64,000 bases of DNA, from positions 2,552,501-2,616,500 of the forward strand of contig NZ_CP035952.1 of assembly GCF_004214895.1 (NCBI RefSeq), read 5' to 3'. The notes beneath the pieces were generated by a model. It saw only the letters and a list, made by a program, of their open reading frames with translations. It did no database searches and was not told the origin of the DNA. Of the stretch, positions 1 to 8,687 are shown one piece after another; the first letter of the stretch is position 1, and each line of letters starts with the position of its first letter. The position numbers and the translations under genes were made by a program. The DNA comes from Pseudomonas tructae (GTDB lineage Bacteria; Pseudomonadota; Gammaproteobacteria; Pseudomonadales; Pseudomonadaceae).

Positions 1-240
<240 letters not shown>

Positions 241-245
241 GTCTC

Positions 246-283
246 ATCGCGGGGCGATGCGGCGACCCGACTTGCCCCGCGAT
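246..283. repeat. Degenerate REP-like palindrome
   Basis: The outer arms ATCGCGGGGC (246-255) and GCCCCGCGAT (274-283) are perfectly complementary and match the ends of the Pseudomonas REP units seen elsewhere in the window. The interior is diverged. It lies between two convergent genes and could stabilise or terminate both transcripts. Confidence 0.6.
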
Positions 284-292
284 TGGCTATAG

Positions 293-847
293 TCAGCGCT
301 GCGCCAACCAGTAGTCGTGCAACGCCCGCGCCGCCGGGGCAATCGCCACCACACGCTGACGGTGCAGGGCCACGTCGAGGTCCGCTGGCAGTTCGAACTG
401 GTCCTGCTCGGCCCACCCGGTAATCACCTGCAAGGCCTTCGCTTGCGCCTCCGGCAGCACAGGCCAGTTGGCGATGGTCATGCCGCGCAAGTAGCCAAAG
501 CACCATTCCTCCGCCAGCGGCAGAGGCTGGCCCTGGTGTTCCGTCTGCTCCAGGCGTGGTGCAAATGTCTTTGGCGTTTCAACCAGCTGAGTCGCCAGGC
601 TGTTCAGGTGACGGGCACACAGCTCGACGAAGCGCTGACAGTCTGCAGCGCTTTGCCACTCGGGCATCTGCCCACCCCAGATGGCCGGGAACCATTCGTT
701 GATATCCACCTGCACGGGGCTTGAGACCAGGGCGGTGAAGTAACCGTCAAGCTCGGAGGCGTTGAGCACTGAGTGATCATCACCGTAGGTCTGCAAGGTG
801 GCTTCGAGAAACTCGAAATCGGCGGCGGTCAGTGGCAGGTCGTGCAT
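293..847 (-). CDS. UPF0149 (YecA/YgfB-like) family protein
   Basis: A 184-residue acidic cytoplasmic protein resembling the UPF0149/YecA family of helical proteins of unknown biochemical function. The features seen are the N-terminal DFEFLEATLQTYGDD segment, the SELDGYFTALVSSP block typical of the family and a WCFGYLRGM motif in the middle. No C-terminal SEC-C zinc motif is present. The ATG at 847 has a strong AAGGAG six bases upstream. It converges with katG across a REP-like palindrome. Function beyond family membership cannot be stated. Confidence 0.75.
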   Translation of the reverse strand: MHDLPLTAADFEFLEATLQTYGDDHSVLNASELDGYFTALVSSPVQVDINEWFPAIWGGQMPEWQSAADCQRFVELCARHLNSLATQLVETPKTFAPRLEQTEHQGQPLPLAEEWCFGYLRGMTIANWPVLPEAQAKALQVITGWAEQDQFELPADLDVALHRQRVVAIAPAARALHDYWLAQR

Positions 848-1065
848 GGGGAACTCCTTGGCAGATCAGGCGCGCGGGCAAAAGGCGGGGAGGATGGGGC
901 TTTGAGCCGCTTTTATCCAGCCCCAGGCCAAACATCTCGGGGTCCTGACCATTCGTCGCAACGCCGGCATGGGCTGTTGACGGTTATCTGGGGTTAGCGG
1001 ATTATTTATACATCGCATGCGATTTAATCGAATGAGATAAAACATAACCCTTTGAGGATGCCCCC
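848..1065. other. Intergenic region between UPF0149 gene and ohr
   Basis: No ORF of note. It must hold divergent promoters for the UPF0149 gene and ohr. The only structured element seen is the palindrome at 1012-1023, described separately. Confidence 0.6.
1012..1030. promoter_or_regulatory. Candidate OhrR operator upstream of ohr
   Basis: ATCGCATGCGAT at 1012-1023 is a perfect 12-bp palindrome, followed by an overlapping near-palindrome CGATTTAATCG (1020-1030). Both sit 36 to 54 bp upstream of the ohr ATG in an AT-rich stretch, where a MarR-type repressor would block transcription. The regulator gene lies just downstream of ohr. The operator assignment is inferred from position and symmetry. 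Confidence 0.5.
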
Positions 1066-1506
1066 ATGAGCAAGATCGAAAAAGTACTGGTTACCGGCAA
1101 GACCCACACCACCTTCAGCGAAGCCGGCCGCAGCGCCCGAGGCCTGGATATCCAGTTGTCTTCGCCGGGCAGCAACAAACCGGTGCACACCTTCAACGCC
1201 ATCCAGCCGCACCCGACCGCCGAGCAACTGTTCTCCGGCGCCTGGTCGGCGTGCTTCATCGCCGCAGTCGAACTGGTAGCCAAGGAGATGAAGGTGACTC
1301 TGCCGGCAGGCCTTGCGGTGGAGATCGAAGTCGACCTGGGCCAGACCGGAGCGGCGTACTTCCTGCAAGCGCGGCTGACCACTCACCTGCCGGGTCTCGA
1401 TCCTGAGGTGGCCAGCGCCCTGGTCCATGCTGCCGACCAGGTCTGCCCGTACTCCAAGGCCACTCGCGGCAACATCGACGTCGCCCTGAAGGTGGTGACC
1501 GACTGA
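1066..1506 (+). CDS. ohr: Organic hydroperoxide resistance protein (OsmC/Ohr family)
   Basis: A thiol peroxidase of 146 residues that reduces organic and lipid hydroperoxides in the cytoplasm. The two catalytic cysteines of the family are present: C63 in GAWSACFIAA and C127 in VCPYSKATRG. A conserved glutamate (E53) and an arginine near residue 22 help activate the peroxidatic cysteine in characterised Ohr enzymes. Length is typical. The start is preceded by GAGGATGCCCCC. Downstream, 105 bp away on the same strand, is a MarR-type regulator with a candidate sensing cysteine, the usual ohr-ohrR pairing. The palindrome at 1012-1023 is the likely repressor site. Confidence 0.92.
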   Translation: MSKIEKVLVTGKTHTTFSEAGRSARGLDIQLSSPGSNKPVHTFNAIQPHPTAEQLFSGAWSACFIAAVELVAKEMKVTLPAGLAVEIEVDLGQTGAAYFLQARLTTHLPGLDPEVASALVHAADQVCPYSKATRGNIDVALKVVTD

Positions 1507-1611
1507 TAAAAGCACAGCAACAGCCAGGGGACGGCAGGTATGATCTGGGTCAACCACGCAGCCAGCGGCCATGAAGGCCGCCAGGCTGCATTTGCTGGTT
1601 AAAGGATCCCC

Positions 1612-2070
1612 ATGAAAAGCAACGACACGCCTCCAGGCCCGGCACTGAAACTCTCCGAGTTCCTCTGTTTTGCCGTGTATTCCTCGAACTTGGCGTTTGG
1701 CAAGGCGTACAAGCCGATGCTCGATCAGCTTGGCCTGACCTACACCCAGTTCATCACCTTGGTCGCACTCTGGGAGCAGGACAATCAGACCGTCAGCAGT
1801 CTGGGTGAAAAGCTCTTTCTTGAATCCAATACCCTCACCCCGATCCTCAAGAAGCTCGAAGCGGCAGGCTATCTGTTGCGTCTGCGTGACCCGGAGGATG
1901 AGCGCCAGGTACGTATCACCCTGACTGACAATGGCCGTCAGTTGCGCCAGGCGCTATCCGCCAGCAGCTTTCCACAGACGGGCCTGGAGCCCGCGCAATT
2001 CGCCGCCTTGCAACAGGCCGTGGTGCACTTGCGCGACAATCTGGTACGCAGTGCCAAAGATGGCGAATAG
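1612..2070 (+). CDS. ohrR: MarR-family transcriptional regulator, OhrR-like
   Basis: A 152-residue winged-helix regulator. The N-terminal helix carries LSEFLCFAVYSSNLAFGKAY with C19 in the position of the peroxide-sensing cysteine of OhrR proteins. The DNA-binding wing is LEAAGYLLRLRDPEDERQVRITLT, the classic MarR signature around residues 82-105. OhrR is known to repress ohr until its cysteine is oxidised by organic hydroperoxides. Adjacency to ohr supports that role here. It has its own 105-bp upstream gap, so it may be transcribed alone or by read-through. Confidence 0.88.
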   Translation: MKSNDTPPGPALKLSEFLCFAVYSSNLAFGKAYKPMLDQLGLTYTQFITLVALWEQDNQTVSSLGEKLFLESNTLTPILKKLEAAGYLLRLRDPEDERQVRITLTDNGRQLRQALSASSFPQTGLEPAQFAALQQAVVHLRDNLVRSAKDGE

Positions 2071-2079
2071 GCCGCGACC

Positions 2080-3309
2080 TCAGTCCATGGGCGTGAACCG
2101 GCTCAACTGTTCGACGCTGGGGAAACCCTGGGTGCGATAGCGCGGTGGGTAGAGGTCGCGATCTTTGTTCAGCAACTCGCCCAGCAGCGACTCGACTTCA
2201 GGCCAGGCCACCACCTGGGTGATTGCGGTGCCGTCTTGCTGCGGTTGGACGAAGATTACCCGGTCGGTTTTCGGCAACGAGGTAGGCACGCCCTGGGTCC
2301 AGGCTGCTATCGAGAAGCTGCTACCGTGGTCGCCGCCGTTGCTGTAGAGCTTGTGAGTGGCGACGAAGATGTCTTCGGGGTGGGCTTCGTGGATCTGCTC
2401 GAGAAACTCTTTCTGCGAGCTATAGATGCCGTGGCGCAGCAGCCGCTGCAAGTCGCCCAGGCGCGCTTGCAGGTGCGCGTCCCGGACCTGGAACGGGACG
2501 ATCTGGCGGTCCTGGTAGGTGTAGATCAGGCTGGACTGCGCGCGGCCGTTTTCCAGCGCATGAAAACTCAACTCGACCATCTGTCGCAGGCCTTCGGCGT
2601 CGTTGTCGCCGGTGACCAGCAGCACATCGCGGCTGGGCATCATGAACACCGGCTGGCCCTTGAGCGGCAGGCGTTGCAGGACGTCGGGCAGCAGCACCCG
2701 GCTGGTGTCGTAGCCGTCTTTCCAGGCACCCTGATAGACACCGGGGCTGATCGGCTCGAAGGCATCGGGGCTGGCGTCGCGCAGGTTGTCCAGGGCGATT
2801 GCCAGCGCCTGCTCCAGGGGTATGCCCCAGTCTTTTGGCGGGCCCATGGTCTGGGTCGAAGTGGTGTCTGGGTAGTCGACTGCCAGCAAGGTCACGCAAT
2901 CGGCCGAGAATGGCTGCCAGGCCAATGGGCAGGGGGAGTCCCAGCCTTCGCTGCGCACATGGTGCAGGCGGACTTCCTCGAGCATGGCCAGGTTGCGGAT
3001 GACCGGCCGCAATAACGGGCGTACTTGCTCCAGGGCCTGTGGCGCCGAGGTGGTGCGGGTGTCGATCAGGGCACGCAGGTAGCTACCGAGCACCTCGGCT
3101 TTGCGCGATTTGTCGGCATTCAAGTAGTCGCGGTAGGCGTTGTGCAAGTTGAAGTAGCCACTTTCGCCATAACGCAGGCGAAATTCGCCGGCCAGGTACT
3201 CCAGAGGCTCGGCATAACCGCCGGCACGGGCGGCCTTGATGAAAGCCTGGGCAAATGCATCTTCGGTAGGAGTACTGTTGAACAGCCTGGCGAACAGTGC
3301 TTTGAACAT
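2080..3309 (-). CDS. DUF1444 family protein
   Basis: A roughly 409-residue cytoplasmic protein resembling the DUF1444 family, whose biochemical role is unknown. The reading frame stays open further upstream to 3441, but that extension is basic and low in similarity to any family. The ATG at 3309 (MFKALFARLFNSTPTEDAFA) gives a sensible N-terminus with GGAAG upstream, so that start is preferred. Blocks seen include FRLRYGESGYFNLHNAYRDY and the C-terminal DRVIFVQPQQDG. It converges with ohrR, the stops being only 10 bp apart. Confidence 0.7.
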   Translation of the reverse strand: MFKALFARLFNSTPTEDAFAQAFIKAARAGGYAEPLEYLAGEFRLRYGESGYFNLHNAYRDYLNADKSRKAEVLGSYLRALIDTRTTSAPQALEQVRPLLRPVIRNLAMLEEVRLHHVRSEGWDSPCPLAWQPFSADCVTLLAVDYPDTTSTQTMGPPKDWGIPLEQALAIALDNLRDASPDAFEPISPGVYQGAWKDGYDTSRVLLPDVLQRLPLKGQPVFMMPSRDVLLVTGDNDAEGLRQMVELSFHALENGRAQSSLIYTYQDRQIVPFQVRDAHLQARLGDLQRLLRHGIYSSQKEFLEQIHEAHPEDIFVATHKLYSNGGDHGSSFSIAAWTQGVPTSLPKTDRVIFVQPQQDGTAITQVVAWPEVESLLGELLNKDRDLYPPRYRTQGFPSVEQLSRFTPMD

Positions 3310-3647
3310 GTGCGAAGTCTTCCGTGAGCGCGAAAGACGCATACTACCTCTGTGGACGTTTTTGCGCTTGGGGCATCGATTCGCTATGGCTTGCTGGAAC
3401 GAACGGGCTGATTTTGCAGCCCCGCACGTGCCTGAATGCACCGCTGCCCGCTGGGTCCCCGTTCCTCTGTGGGCATTTTTGGTGCTAAATAGGCCGCTCA
3501 GGTAATTCGTCCAGACCCTGCCGCGTCATGCCGTGCAATGAGAACAACTATGAGAACCCATCTTCAAACCCGTGAAGTCCCTGTGCTCCAGACCCCGTGT
3601 GATGGAAGCCTTCACCCAGTCAGCCAGCAACCGTCGGCGGTAACAGC
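3310..3647. other. Intergenic region upstream of the amidase gene
   Basis: This divergent spacer must carry promoters for the DUF1444 gene and the amidase. No strong hairpin or repeat is seen. The only structured item is a short ORF at 3550-3651 that runs into the amidase start, listed separately. Confidence 0.5.
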
Positions 3648-3651
3648 ATGA
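3550..3651 (+). CDS. Possible 33-residue upstream ORF coupled to the amidase
   Basis: ATG at 3550 opens a 33-codon frame beginning MRTHLQTREVPVL and ending in a TGA (3649-3651) that overlaps the amidase ATG (3648-3650) as ATGA. Such overlap is typical of translational coupling, and the amidase itself lacks a strong ribosome binding site. The short ORF has only a weak GAG-containing site. It resembles no known leader peptide, and a frame of this length can occur by chance in GC-rich DNA. Confidence 0.25.
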   Translation: MRTHLQTREVPVLQTPCDGSLHPVSQQPSAVTA

Positions 3652-5360
3652 TCGAAGTCACAGAGGTTTCCATTGCCCAGCTGCGCGCTGCGCTCGAATC
3701 CGGCCAGACCACCTCGGTTGAACTGGTCCAGGCCTACCTGGCACGCATCGACGCCTACGACGGCGCGAACACTGCCACCAAGCTCAACGCCGTGGTGGTG
3801 CGCAATCCTGAAGCTTTGAACGAAGCACAGGCGTCGGATGAGCGCCGGGCCAAGGGCCAGACCCTCGGCCCCCTCGACGGCATCCCGTACACCGCCAAGG
3901 ACAGTTACCTGGTCAAGGGCCTGACCGCCGCTTCCGGCAGCCCGGCCTTCGCTGACCTGGTGGCCTACCGCGACGCCTTCACCATTGAACGCCTGCGCGC
4001 AGCCGGCGCCATCTGCCTGGGCAAGACCAATATGCCGCCCATGGCCAACGGTGGCATGCAGCGCGGCGTCTATGGCCGCGCCGAGAGCCCGTACAATGCG
4101 CACTACTTGACCGCGCCGTTCGCCTCCGGCTCGTCCAACGGTGCCGGTACCGCCACCGCCGCAAGCTTCGCCGCCTTCGGCCTGGCCGAAGAAACCTGGT
4201 CCAGTGGCCGCGGCCCGGCCTCGAACAACGGCCTGTGTGCCTACACGCCATCGCGCGGAGTGATTTCGGTGCGCGGCAACTGGCCGCTGACGCCGACCAT
4301 GGACGTGGTGGTGCCGTTTGCCCGAACCATGGCCGACCTGCTGGAAGTACTCGACATCGTTGTCGCCGAAGACCCTGACACGCGCGGCGACCTGTGGCGT
4401 CTGCAACCCTGGGTGCCGATCCCCAGCGTCGCCTCGGTGCGCCCGGCGTCGTACCATGAACTTGCAGTCGATGCTGCGGCGCTCAAGGGCAAGCGTTTCG
4501 GCGTGCCGCGCATGTACATCAATGCCGACCCTGAAGCCGGCACCAGCGATACCCCGGGCATTGGCGGCCCGACCGGCCAGCGGATCAACACCCGACCATC
4601 GGTGATCGCCCTGTGGGAGCAGGCGCGCAAGGCCCTGGAAGCGGCTGGCGCCGAAGTGCTCGAAGTCGACTTCCCCCTGGTTTCCAATTGTGAAGGTGAT
4701 CGCCCTGGCGCGCCGACCGTGTTCAATCGCGGCCTGGTCTCCAAGGAGTTCCTCCACCATGAGCTGTGGGACTTGACCGCCTGGGCCTTCGACGATTTCC
4801 TTAAGGCCAACGGCGACCCCAAGCTCAATCGCCTGGTCGACGTCGACGGGCCGAAGATTTTCCCCCATGATCCGGGCACGCTGCCCAACCGTGAAGGCGA
4901 CCTGGCGGCCGGCATGGACGAATACGTGCGCATGGCCGAGCGCGGCATCACCCCGTGGGACCAGATCAGCACGGTGCCGGACGGCCTGCGTGGGCTGGAG
5001 AAAACCCGGCGCATCGACCTTGAAGACTGGATGGACCGGCTCAAGCTCGATGTAGTGGTCTTCCCGACCGTCGCCGATGTCGGCCCGGCCAATGCCGATG
5101 TCGATCCGGCGTCGGCCGACATTGCCTGGAGCAATGGCGTGTGGGTGGCCAACGGCAACCTGGCGATCCGTCACCTGGGCGTACCGACGGTGACCGTGCC
5201 GATGGGCGTGATGGCCGATATCGGCATGCCGGTGGGCTTGACCTTTGCCGGCCGCGCCTACGACGATTCGTCGTTGCTGCGCCTGGCGGCTGCGTTCGAG
5301 TCCACTGGCTCCAAGCGCCTGGTGCCACCGCGCACGCCGCCGCTTGGCAGCGCCAAGTAA
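3648..5360 (+). CDS. Amidase (amidase signature family)
   Basis: A 570-residue amidase-signature hydrolase that cleaves a carboxamide to acid and ammonia. The substrate cannot be told. The Ser-Ser-Lys catalytic set is visible: K84 in PLDGIPYTAKDSY, cis-Ser near 162-163 in PFASGSSNGAG and the nucleophile Ser at about 186 in EETWSSGRGPASNN. The last two motifs depart from the common GGSSGG and GTDTGGS forms, marking a divergent subgroup. It is followed by a terminator-like hairpin and then a RidA-family gene on the same strand. RidA proteins remove reactive enamine/imine intermediates, which hints at nitrogen metabolism. Confidence 0.82.
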   Translation: MIEVTEVSIAQLRAALESGQTTSVELVQAYLARIDAYDGANTATKLNAVVVRNPEALNEAQASDERRAKGQTLGPLDGIPYTAKDSYLVKGLTAASGSPAFADLVAYRDAFTIERLRAAGAICLGKTNMPPMANGGMQRGVYGRAESPYNAHYLTAPFASGSSNGAGTATAASFAAFGLAEETWSSGRGPASNNGLCAYTPSRGVISVRGNWPLTPTMDVVVPFARTMADLLEVLDIVVAEDPDTRGDLWRLQPWVPIPSVASVRPASYHELAVDAAALKGKRFGVPRMYINADPEAGTSDTPGIGGPTGQRINTRPSVIALWEQARKALEAAGAEVLEVDFPLVSNCEGDRPGAPTVFNRGLVSKEFLHHELWDLTAWAFDDFLKANGDPKLNRLVDVDGPKIFPHDPGTLPNREGDLAAGMDEYVRMAERGITPWDQISTVPDGLRGLEKTRRIDLEDWMDRLKLDVVVFPTVADVGPANADVDPASADIAWSNGVWVANGNLAIRHLGVPTVTVPMGVMADIGMPVGLTFAGRAYDDSSLLRLAAAFESTGSKRLVPPRTPPLGSAK

Positions 5361-5367
5361 CAGGAAG

Positions 5368-5389
5368 GGGCGGGTAACCGCCCTTTTTT
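5368..5389 (+). terminator. Rho-independent terminator after the amidase gene
   Basis: GGGCGG, loop GTAA, CCGCCC and then six T residues give a compact GC stem with a T-tract. It lies 8 bp after the amidase stop and 24 bp before the ridA-like start, so it would separate or attenuate expression of the second gene. Confidence 0.75.
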
Positions 5390-5412
5390 ATTTCCCCCGA
5401 CACGAGGTACCC

Positions 5413-5793
5413 ATGGCTAACCAAGACATCAGCTTCACTCCCGACCCGGACGCCGACTCGATCTCCTCCGACGTCGCCGGTTTCGGTGGCATCCTGGTCT
5501 CGACCCAGATCCCCACCCGTGCCGACGGCAGCCTGGAACTGGGCGACATCACTGCTCAAAGCGAGTGCACCCTGCAGGCGCTGAAAGTCGCCCTGGAGCG
5601 CGCTGGCAGCTCCATGGACCGGGTCTTGCACCTGACCATCTACCTCACCGACATGGCGGATCGCGCAGCCTTCAACGCGGTCTACCAGCGCTTTTTCGCC
5701 AAGCCCTGGCCGGTGCGCGCCGCGGTTGGCGTAGCTGCGCTGGCGGTGGAAGGCATGCGCGTGGAAGTGACCGCGATGGCGGCCAAGGCCTGA
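5413..5793 (+). CDS. RidA (YjgF/YER057c/UK114) family protein
   Basis: A 126-residue RidA-family protein, a trimeric cytosolic deaminase-like fold that hydrolyses reactive enamines and imines from amino-acid metabolism. The frame is open upstream of 5413, but the ATG there (MANQDISFTPDPDAD), with GAGGTACCC before it, matches the family length. The C-terminal half has the family layout: VLHLTIYLTDMADRAAFN then PVRAAVGVAALAVEGMRVEV. The usual substrate-binding Arg appears in the PVRAAVGV block. It sits behind the amidase gene but a hairpin terminator lies between, so co-transcription would need read-through. Confidence 0.82.
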   Translation: MANQDISFTPDPDADSISSDVAGFGGILVSTQIPTRADGSLELGDITAQSECTLQALKVALERAGSSMDRVLHLTIYLTDMADRAAFNAVYQRFFAKPWPVRAAVGVAALAVEGMRVEVTAMAAKA

Positions 5794-5822
5794 GTTTTTG
5801 CTGTGGCTGTACTGGCCTGATC

Positions 5823-5871
5823 GCGGGTCAAGCCCGCTCCCACAGGTTTTGTGGGAGCGGGCTTGACCCGC
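5823..5871. repeat. REP inverted pair
   Basis: Two 21-base arms (5823-5843 and 5851-5871) are perfect inverse complements, core GCGGGTCAAGCCCGCTCCCA, separated by 7 bases. They lie between the RidA gene and rlhA and may act as transcript end or mRNA stabiliser. Confidence 0.85.
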
Positions 5872-5962
5872 TTGGGTACGCCATCGGGCAGGCTCCGGGT
5901 GCCGATCGGGCGTTTCGCCGCTACAATGCGCGCCTCGACCGTGACAGCCTGACTAAAAAAAC

Positions 5963-7960
5963 ATGTCCCTGCCCAAGCATCACCTGGAATTGCTCAGCCC
6001 CGCCCGCGATGTCGCCATCGCCCGCGAGGCTATCCTGCATGGCGCCGACGCCGTGTACCTCGGCGGCCCGAGCTTCGGTGCGCGCCACAATGCCTGCAAC
6101 GAAGTCAGCGATATCGCCCAGTTGGTGGAATTCGCCCGGCGCTACCACGCGCGGGTGTTCACCACCATCAACACCATCCTCCACGACAACGAACTGGAGC
6201 CGGCGCGCAAGCTGATCCACGAGCTGTACGATGCCGGTGTCGATGCGCTGATCGTCCAGGACCTGGGGGTGATGGAACTGGACATCCCGCCGATCGAGCT
6301 GCACGCCAGCACCCAGACCGATATCCGCACCCTGGCCCGGGCCAAGTTCCTCGATCAGGCCGGTTTTTCCCAACTGGTGCTGGCCCGCGAGCTGAACCTG
6401 CAGGAAATCCGCGCGATTGCCGACGAGACCGACGCGGCGATCGAGTTCTTCATCCACGGTGCGCTGTGCGTGGCGTTCTCCGGCCAGTGCAACATCTCCC
6501 ACGCCCAGACCGGCCGCAGCGCCAACCGTGGCGACTGCTCCCAGGCCTGCCGCCTGCCGTACACCCTCAAGGATGAAAAGGGTGGGGTGATCGCCTACGA
6601 GAAACACCTGCTGTCGATGAAGGACAACAACCAGAGCGCCAACATCCGCGCCCTGGTCGAAGCTGGTGTGCGCTCGTTCAAGATCGAAGGGCGCTACAAG
6701 GACATGGGCTATGTGAAGAACATCACCGCCTACTACCGCCAGCGCCTGGACGCCGTGCTCGAAGACCGCCCGGACCTGGCACGTGCCTCCAGCGGGCGCA
6801 CCGCGCATTTCTTCCTGCCCGATCCGGACAAGACCTTCCACCGCGGCAGCACCGACTACTTCGTCAGCGAGCGCAAGATCGATATCGGCGCCTTCGACTC
6901 GCCGACCTTCACCGGTTTGCCAGTGGGCGTGGTCGAGAAAGTCGGCAAGCGTGACCTGCAGGTGGTCACCCACGAGCCGCTGTCCAACGGCGACGGCCTC
7001 AATGTGCTGGTCAAACGTGAAGTGGTGGGTTTCCGCGCCAACATCGCCGAACCCAAGGGCGAGTACGATGAAGACGGCGAGAAGCGTTATCGCTACCGTG
7101 TCGAGCCCAACGAGATGCCCAAGGGTCTGCACCAGCTGCGGCCGAATCATCCGCTGAGCCGCAACCTCGATCACAACTGGCAGCAAGCCCTGCAGAAGAC
7201 CTCGGCCGAGCGCCGGATCGGCCTGGCCTGGGTGGCCAAGCTGGACGAGCAGCGTCTGGCCCTGACCGCCACCAGCGAGGAAGGCATCAGTGCCAGCGTT
7301 GCCCTGGACGGCCCGTTCGGCCTGGCCAACAAGCCGGAGCAGGCGCTGGAGCAACTGCGCGACCTGCTCGGCCAATTGGGCACCACCGAGTACCACGCCA
7401 CCGGCGTTCAGCTCGATGCGCCGCAGGCCTACTTCATTCCCAACTCGCAGCTCAAGGCCCTGCGCCGCGAGGTCATCGACGCCTTGACCGCGGCACGTGT
7501 CCAGGCTCACCCGCGTGGTGGCCGCAAGGCCGAGAGCAATCCGCCGCCGGTGTACCCGGAGTCGCACCTGTCGTTTCTGGCCAACGTCTACAACCAGAAG
7601 GCCCGCGACTTCTATCACCGTCACGGGGTCAAGCTGATCGACGCCGCCTACGAGGCCCACGAAGAGGCAGGCGAAGTGCCGGTGATGATCACCAAGCACT
7701 GCCTGCGTTTCTCCTTCAACCTGTGCCCCAAGCAGGCCAAGGGCGTCACCGGTGTACGCACCAAGGTCGCGCCGATGCAACTGATTCACGGCGACGAAGT
7801 GCTGACCCTGAAGTTCGACTGCAAGCCGTGCGAGATGCATGTCATCGGCAAGATGAAGGGGCACATCCTCGGCCTGCCGCAACCGGGCAGCGTGCAGCAG
7901 GTGGTGGGGCACATCAGCCCGCAAGACCTGCTCAAGACCATCCCGCGCGCACCGCACTGA
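5963..7960 (+). CDS. rlhA: 23S rRNA 5-hydroxycytidine C2501 synthase, peptidase U32 family
   Basis: A 665-residue U32-family protein close in length to E. coli RlhA (YdcP), which hydroxylates cytidine 2501 of 23S rRNA. The shorter tRNA hydroxylase TrhP is about 450 residues. The N-terminus HHLELLSPARDVAIAREAIL and the GADAVYLGG block are typical. Cysteines of the U32 signature are present at C169, C176 and C192 in GALCVAFSGQC and RGDCSQACRLPY. Further cysteines occur in CPKQAKG and FDCKPCEMHV near the end. The ATG at 5963 has only an A-rich leader and no strong Shine-Dalgarno. The gene stands alone, with REPs upstream. Confidence 0.8.
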   Translation: MSLPKHHLELLSPARDVAIAREAILHGADAVYLGGPSFGARHNACNEVSDIAQLVEFARRYHARVFTTINTILHDNELEPARKLIHELYDAGVDALIVQDLGVMELDIPPIELHASTQTDIRTLARAKFLDQAGFSQLVLARELNLQEIRAIADETDAAIEFFIHGALCVAFSGQCNISHAQTGRSANRGDCSQACRLPYTLKDEKGGVIAYEKHLLSMKDNNQSANIRALVEAGVRSFKIEGRYKDMGYVKNITAYYRQRLDAVLEDRPDLARASSGRTAHFFLPDPDKTFHRGSTDYFVSERKIDIGAFDSPTFTGLPVGVVEKVGKRDLQVVTHEPLSNGDGLNVLVKREVVGFRANIAEPKGEYDEDGEKRYRYRVEPNEMPKGLHQLRPNHPLSRNLDHNWQQALQKTSAERRIGLAWVAKLDEQRLALTATSEEGISASVALDGPFGLANKPEQALEQLRDLLGQLGTTEYHATGVQLDAPQAYFIPNSQLKALRREVIDALTAARVQAHPRGGRKAESNPPPVYPESHLSFLANVYNQKARDFYHRHGVKLIDAAYEAHEEAGEVPVMITKHCLRFSFNLCPKQAKGVTGVRTKVAPMQLIHGDEVLTLKFDCKPCEMHVIGKMKGHILGLPQPGSVQQVVGHISPQDLLKTIPRAPH

Positions 7961-8005
7961 GGGCATATTCCCAGACCTGTGGGAGCAAGCACATCTAAGG
8001 ACTCT

Positions 8006-8025
8006 GGCCCCGGCAGCAAGGGGCC
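8006..8025 (+). promoter_or_regulatory. Leader hairpin before the DUF3885 gene
   Basis: GGCCCC (8006-8011) and GGGGCC (8020-8025) pair around an 8-base loop. The stem ends about 18 bp upstream of the GTG start and just ahead of the AGGAAGG ribosome site. It lacks a T-tract, so a terminator is unlikely. Confidence 0.35.
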
Positions 8026-8043
8026 GACAGCCAGGAAGGTATC

Positions 8044-8673
8044 GTGACTTTACAAGTGCAAATCCAGCACATCTTCAACGGCCTGGCCTTTGCCAGGCCG
8101 TTGTTCTATAGCTACCCGCAAGGCCTGCGCTTCGAGCTGGCCGAAGGCGCCGGGACCCTCGAGCGCTTTCTGCTGGCGGTCAGCAAGGCAACCACGGTGT
8201 GCCGCGACCTGTTTGCCGGCGAGCAATCGATGGTGGTGTGCCTGCGCGTGCACTCCAACGGTAACGGTTTTGCCCATCGCGACGTGTTGCGCGACCTGCG
8301 TGCCGCCGGTATTCGCATCCCCGCCCAACGCTCGCTGTGGAGCCAGCGGCTGGACCCGGACGACTGGTTCGAAGAGCACCAACCCGAGTACTGGTTGCAC
8401 CTCGCCTTCGAGGCGCCACTGTCGCTGCTGCAACCGGTGCTCTGGTGTGCATTGGCCGATAATCCGGGGACCATTCGCCCGAGCCCTTGCTGCGGTGTCT
8501 ACCTGTTCAACCTCAACCAGCGGCTGATGGCCTTGCCCTATGACGATCGCGGCATGGATGTGGTGGGCCCCAACCATGACGTGCTTTCGCTGCTGTACCG
8601 CCAGCACCAGCCGTGGCTACTGGACTACGACCGCGAGCGCATGGACGCGGCCTTTGCCACCGTCCTGCACTGA
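8044..8673 (+). CDS. DUF3885 domain-containing protein
   Basis: A 209-residue cytoplasmic protein matching the DUF3885 pattern. It has an early ARPLFYSYPQGLRFELAEG segment, a central DRDVLRDLRAAGI-like helix and a YDDRGMDVVGPN motif near residue 168. The function of the family is unknown. The start is GTG at 8044 with AGGAAGG upstream. A perfect 9-bp stem-loop (8079-8100) falls within codons 12 to 19. It converges with the lipoprotein gene on the opposite strand with 14 bp between stops. Confidence 0.7.
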   Translation: MTLQVQIQHIFNGLAFARPLFYSYPQGLRFELAEGAGTLERFLLAVSKATTVCRDLFAGEQSMVVCLRVHSNGNGFAHRDVLRDLRAAGIRIPAQRSLWSQRLDPDDWFEEHQPEYWLHLAFEAPLSLLQPVLWCALADNPGTIRPSPCCGVYLFNLNQRLMALPYDDRGMDVVGPNHDVLSLLYRQHQPWLLDYDRERMDAAFATVLH

Positions 8674-8687
8674 TTCACTGTAAAGGC

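Noticed and set aside
5921..7966. Antisense 681-codon frame opposite rlhA
   Set aside because: It mirrors the codon pattern of rlhA. The plus-strand product has the U32 motifs, so the antisense frame is a shadow.
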